This document shows, piece by piece, positions 7,100 through 7,519 of a stretch of 7,519 bases of DNA (position 1 is its first letter; every line of letters starts with the position of its first letter). The position numbers were made by a program, and so were the translations under genes. The stretch comes from a candidate division CSSED10-310 bacterium (GTDB lineage Bacteria > CSSED10-310 > JAFGDC01): the NCBI GenBank assembly GCA_016932295.1, contig JAFGDC010000377.1, forward strand, positions 1 to 7,519, in the 5' to 3' direction. Under the pieces are notes generated by a model. That model did not search any database and was not told where the DNA came from. It worked only from the letters and a program-made list of their open reading frames with translations.

Positions 7100-7125
7100 C
7101 ACCAGTCCTTTGGATCAAGAACCAG

Positions 7126-7156
7126 AGTATCTTACCCTGACCGCGGTCAGTGTCAA
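7126..7156 (-). promoter_or_regulatory. Sigma70-type promoter for the GT2-NYN operon
   Basis: On the minus strand a perfect -35 box, TTGACA (7156-7151), is followed either after 16 bases by TAAGAT (7134-7129) or after 19 bases by GATACT (7131-7126), each matching the -10 consensus at four of six positions. Transcription would begin near 7119-7122, about 20 bases before the start codon and just upstream of the ribosome binding site. The position is ideal. Which -10 is used is open, and it matters: a 19-base spacer would be over-long, as in MerR-controlled promoters. Confidence 0.65.
7137..7150. promoter_or_regulatory. Perfect 14-bp palindrome in the promoter spacer (candidate operator)
   Basis: CTGACCGCGGTCAG reads the same on both strands and fills almost the whole space between the -35 and -10 boxes of the GT2-NYN promoter. 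A dimeric regulator bound here would block RNA polymerase or, if the spacer is 19 bases, could distort the DNA to activate it. The half-site CTGACC partly echoes the TTGACAC just upstream. No regulator gene is in the window, so the partner is unknown. Confidence 0.6.
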
Positions 7157-7325
7157 GCAGTTGGTTGCCGTGCCTTTCGTTTCGACATAAATTCCGGCTC
7201 GGATTCTGTCTGCCGGTGGTAGTGCCGGGATCAGTTTCAAAGACACTGTGTCGCCCTGTGAAAACAGATGCATTGCGTATGACTCACAGTCTACTACAGG
7301 AACCAGGCGTGACTCTTGTTCCGAT

Positions 7326-7451
7326 GGGGTCGCGTTCTCCAATGGGGTCCTCCAATGGGGTCGGGTCCTCCTCCGGGGTCGTACCCGGAATCTTGTAATC
7401 TTCGTTGCAGCGCGTTGTTGTTCAAGGACTTACGACTGGACATTCGGGGTC
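7326..7451. repeat. Cluster of five GGGGTC motifs, part in tandem
   Basis: GGGGTC occurs at 7326-7331, 7344-7349, 7357-7362, 7375-7380 and 7446-7451, all on the plus strand. The first three are ATGGGGTC; two of them lie in back-to-back copies of TCCAATGGGGTC (7338-7349 and 7351-7362, period 13). The last two lie in a longer repeat of 19 bases with two mismatches, CGGGGTCGTACC followed by two variable bases and GAATC (7374-7392 and 7445-7463). Confidence 0.75.
7372..7389. repeat. Hairpin TCCGGG/CCCGGA
   Basis: TCCGGG (7372-7377) pairs with CCCGGA (7384-7389) around a GTCGTA loop. It overlaps the first copy of the 19-base repeat. The sequence after it on the plus strand is moderately T-rich but has no clean T-tract, so I do not call it a terminator. 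Confidence 0.55.
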
Positions 7452-7469
7452 GTACCTTGAATCCTCAAC
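7417..7469. repeat. Long bulged hairpin
   Basis: TTCAAGG (7421-7427) pairs with CCTTGAA (7455-7461). Directly inside, TACGAC (7431-7436) pairs with GTCGTA (7449-7454), leaving a three-base ACT bulge on the left and a 12-base loop. Four more pairs, GTTG (7417-7420) with CAAC (7466-7469), extend it past a TCCT bulge. In total there are 17 Watson-Crick pairs. It could be a REP-like element, a recombination-type folded site or part of an RNA. Confidence 0.6.
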
Positions 7470-7489
7470 TTTTCGATGAGAAGCGTTGA
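7465..7489. repeat. Third hairpin next to the long bulged one
   Basis: TCAAC (7465-7469) pairs with GTTGA (7485-7489), and TTTTC (7470-7474) pairs with GAGAA (7478-7482) with one G-T wobble, a GAT loop and a GC bulge. It shares CAAC (7466-7469) with the outer stem of the preceding hairpin, so the two could be alternative folds at that point. Confidence 0.45.
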
Positions 7490-7519
7490 CACTCAAAAGG
7501 CTGGTAAGAAGATGCACGC

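Larger units (their letters stand above)
7157..7519. other. Non-coding region without a convincing gene
   Basis: I see no gene here that I would defend: the short open frames have no recognisable family and no good ribosome binding site. It contains an 11-base near-palindrome GACACTGTGTC (7242-7252, central T), the GGGGTC motif cluster (7326-7451) and three hairpins (7372-7389, 7417-7469 and 7465-7489). A gene beginning beyond the right edge is possible: TTGACA at 7486-7491 on the plus strand could be a -35 box, but no clear -10 follows within the window. Confidence 0.6.

Noticed and set aside
7115..7342. 75-codon open frame on the minus strand upstream of the GT2 gene
   Set aside because: It covers the promoter, palindrome and GGGGTC area, has no recognised family and would end just before the GT2 ribosome binding site. 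The promoter explanation is stronger.
7248..7460. 70-codon open frame on the plus strand at the right end
   Set aside because: Its codons are generated by the repeat and hairpin cluster, it has no convincing ribosome binding site, and the product looks like random translation.
7417..7489. Integron attC site
   Set aside because: CCTCAAC and GTTGACA resemble the R'' and R' boxes only partly (wrong bases at the variable positions) and are much too close together. There is no integrase or cassette gene in view.
7320..7490. CRISPR array
   Set aside because: The repeats are short, unevenly spaced (18, 13, 18 and 71 bases) and not separated by spacers of constant size; no cas gene is present.

Overview
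The window looks like part of a surface-polysaccharide (O-antigen, capsule or exopolysaccharide) gene region from a GC-rich Gram-negative bacterium. A proteobacterium, perhaps an uncultured gammaproteobacterium, is my best guess. The guess rests on the protein families, the strong purine-rich ribosome binding sites, the GTG and TTG starts and the tight gene packing. No rRNA, tRNA or diagnostic housekeeping gene is present to fix the taxon.

Left part (about 66-4823, plus strand): four tightly packed genes that read as one operon, probably continuing from the left of the window. In order they encode a PLP-dependent nucleotide-sugar aminotransferase (DegT/DnrJ/EryC1/StrS family), a Gfo/Idh/MocA-family NAD(P)-dependent sugar dehydrogenase, a GT9 (heptosyltransferase-like) glycosyltransferase with an unusual cysteine-rich N-terminus, and a membrane polyprenyl glycosylphosphotransferase that would load the first sugar-phosphate onto undecaprenyl phosphate. 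The first two are a plausible oxidise-then-transaminate pair making a 3-amino sugar nucleotide (GnnA/GnnB-like or WbpB/WbpE-like logic). The last two would start and extend the glycan.

Middle (4824-5015): 192 bases between convergent genes, with several GC-rich inverted repeats but no classical U-tract terminator.

Right part (5016-7156, minus strand): a two-gene operon. The promoter-proximal gene is a DPM1/ALG5-like GT2 glycosyltransferase. The distal gene is a 439-residue NYN-domain (PIN-like, LabA/DUF88-type) putative ribonuclease with an OST-HTH/LOTUS RNA-binding domain and a helical C-terminal region I do not recognise. Upstream is a good sigma70-type promoter whose -35 and -10 elements are separated by a perfect 14-bp palindrome, a likely operator.

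Right end (7157-7519): no convincing gene. It holds a cluster of five GGGGTC motifs and three consecutive hairpins, one of them long and bulged. This could be a REP-like or mobile-element-derived structured region or part of a non-coding RNA.

The most unusual points are the promoter with an embedded palindrome, the pairing of a polyprenyl-phosphate-type glycosyltransferase with an RNA-processing-type protein, the hairpin and repeat cluster, and the cysteine pattern of the GT9 enzyme.
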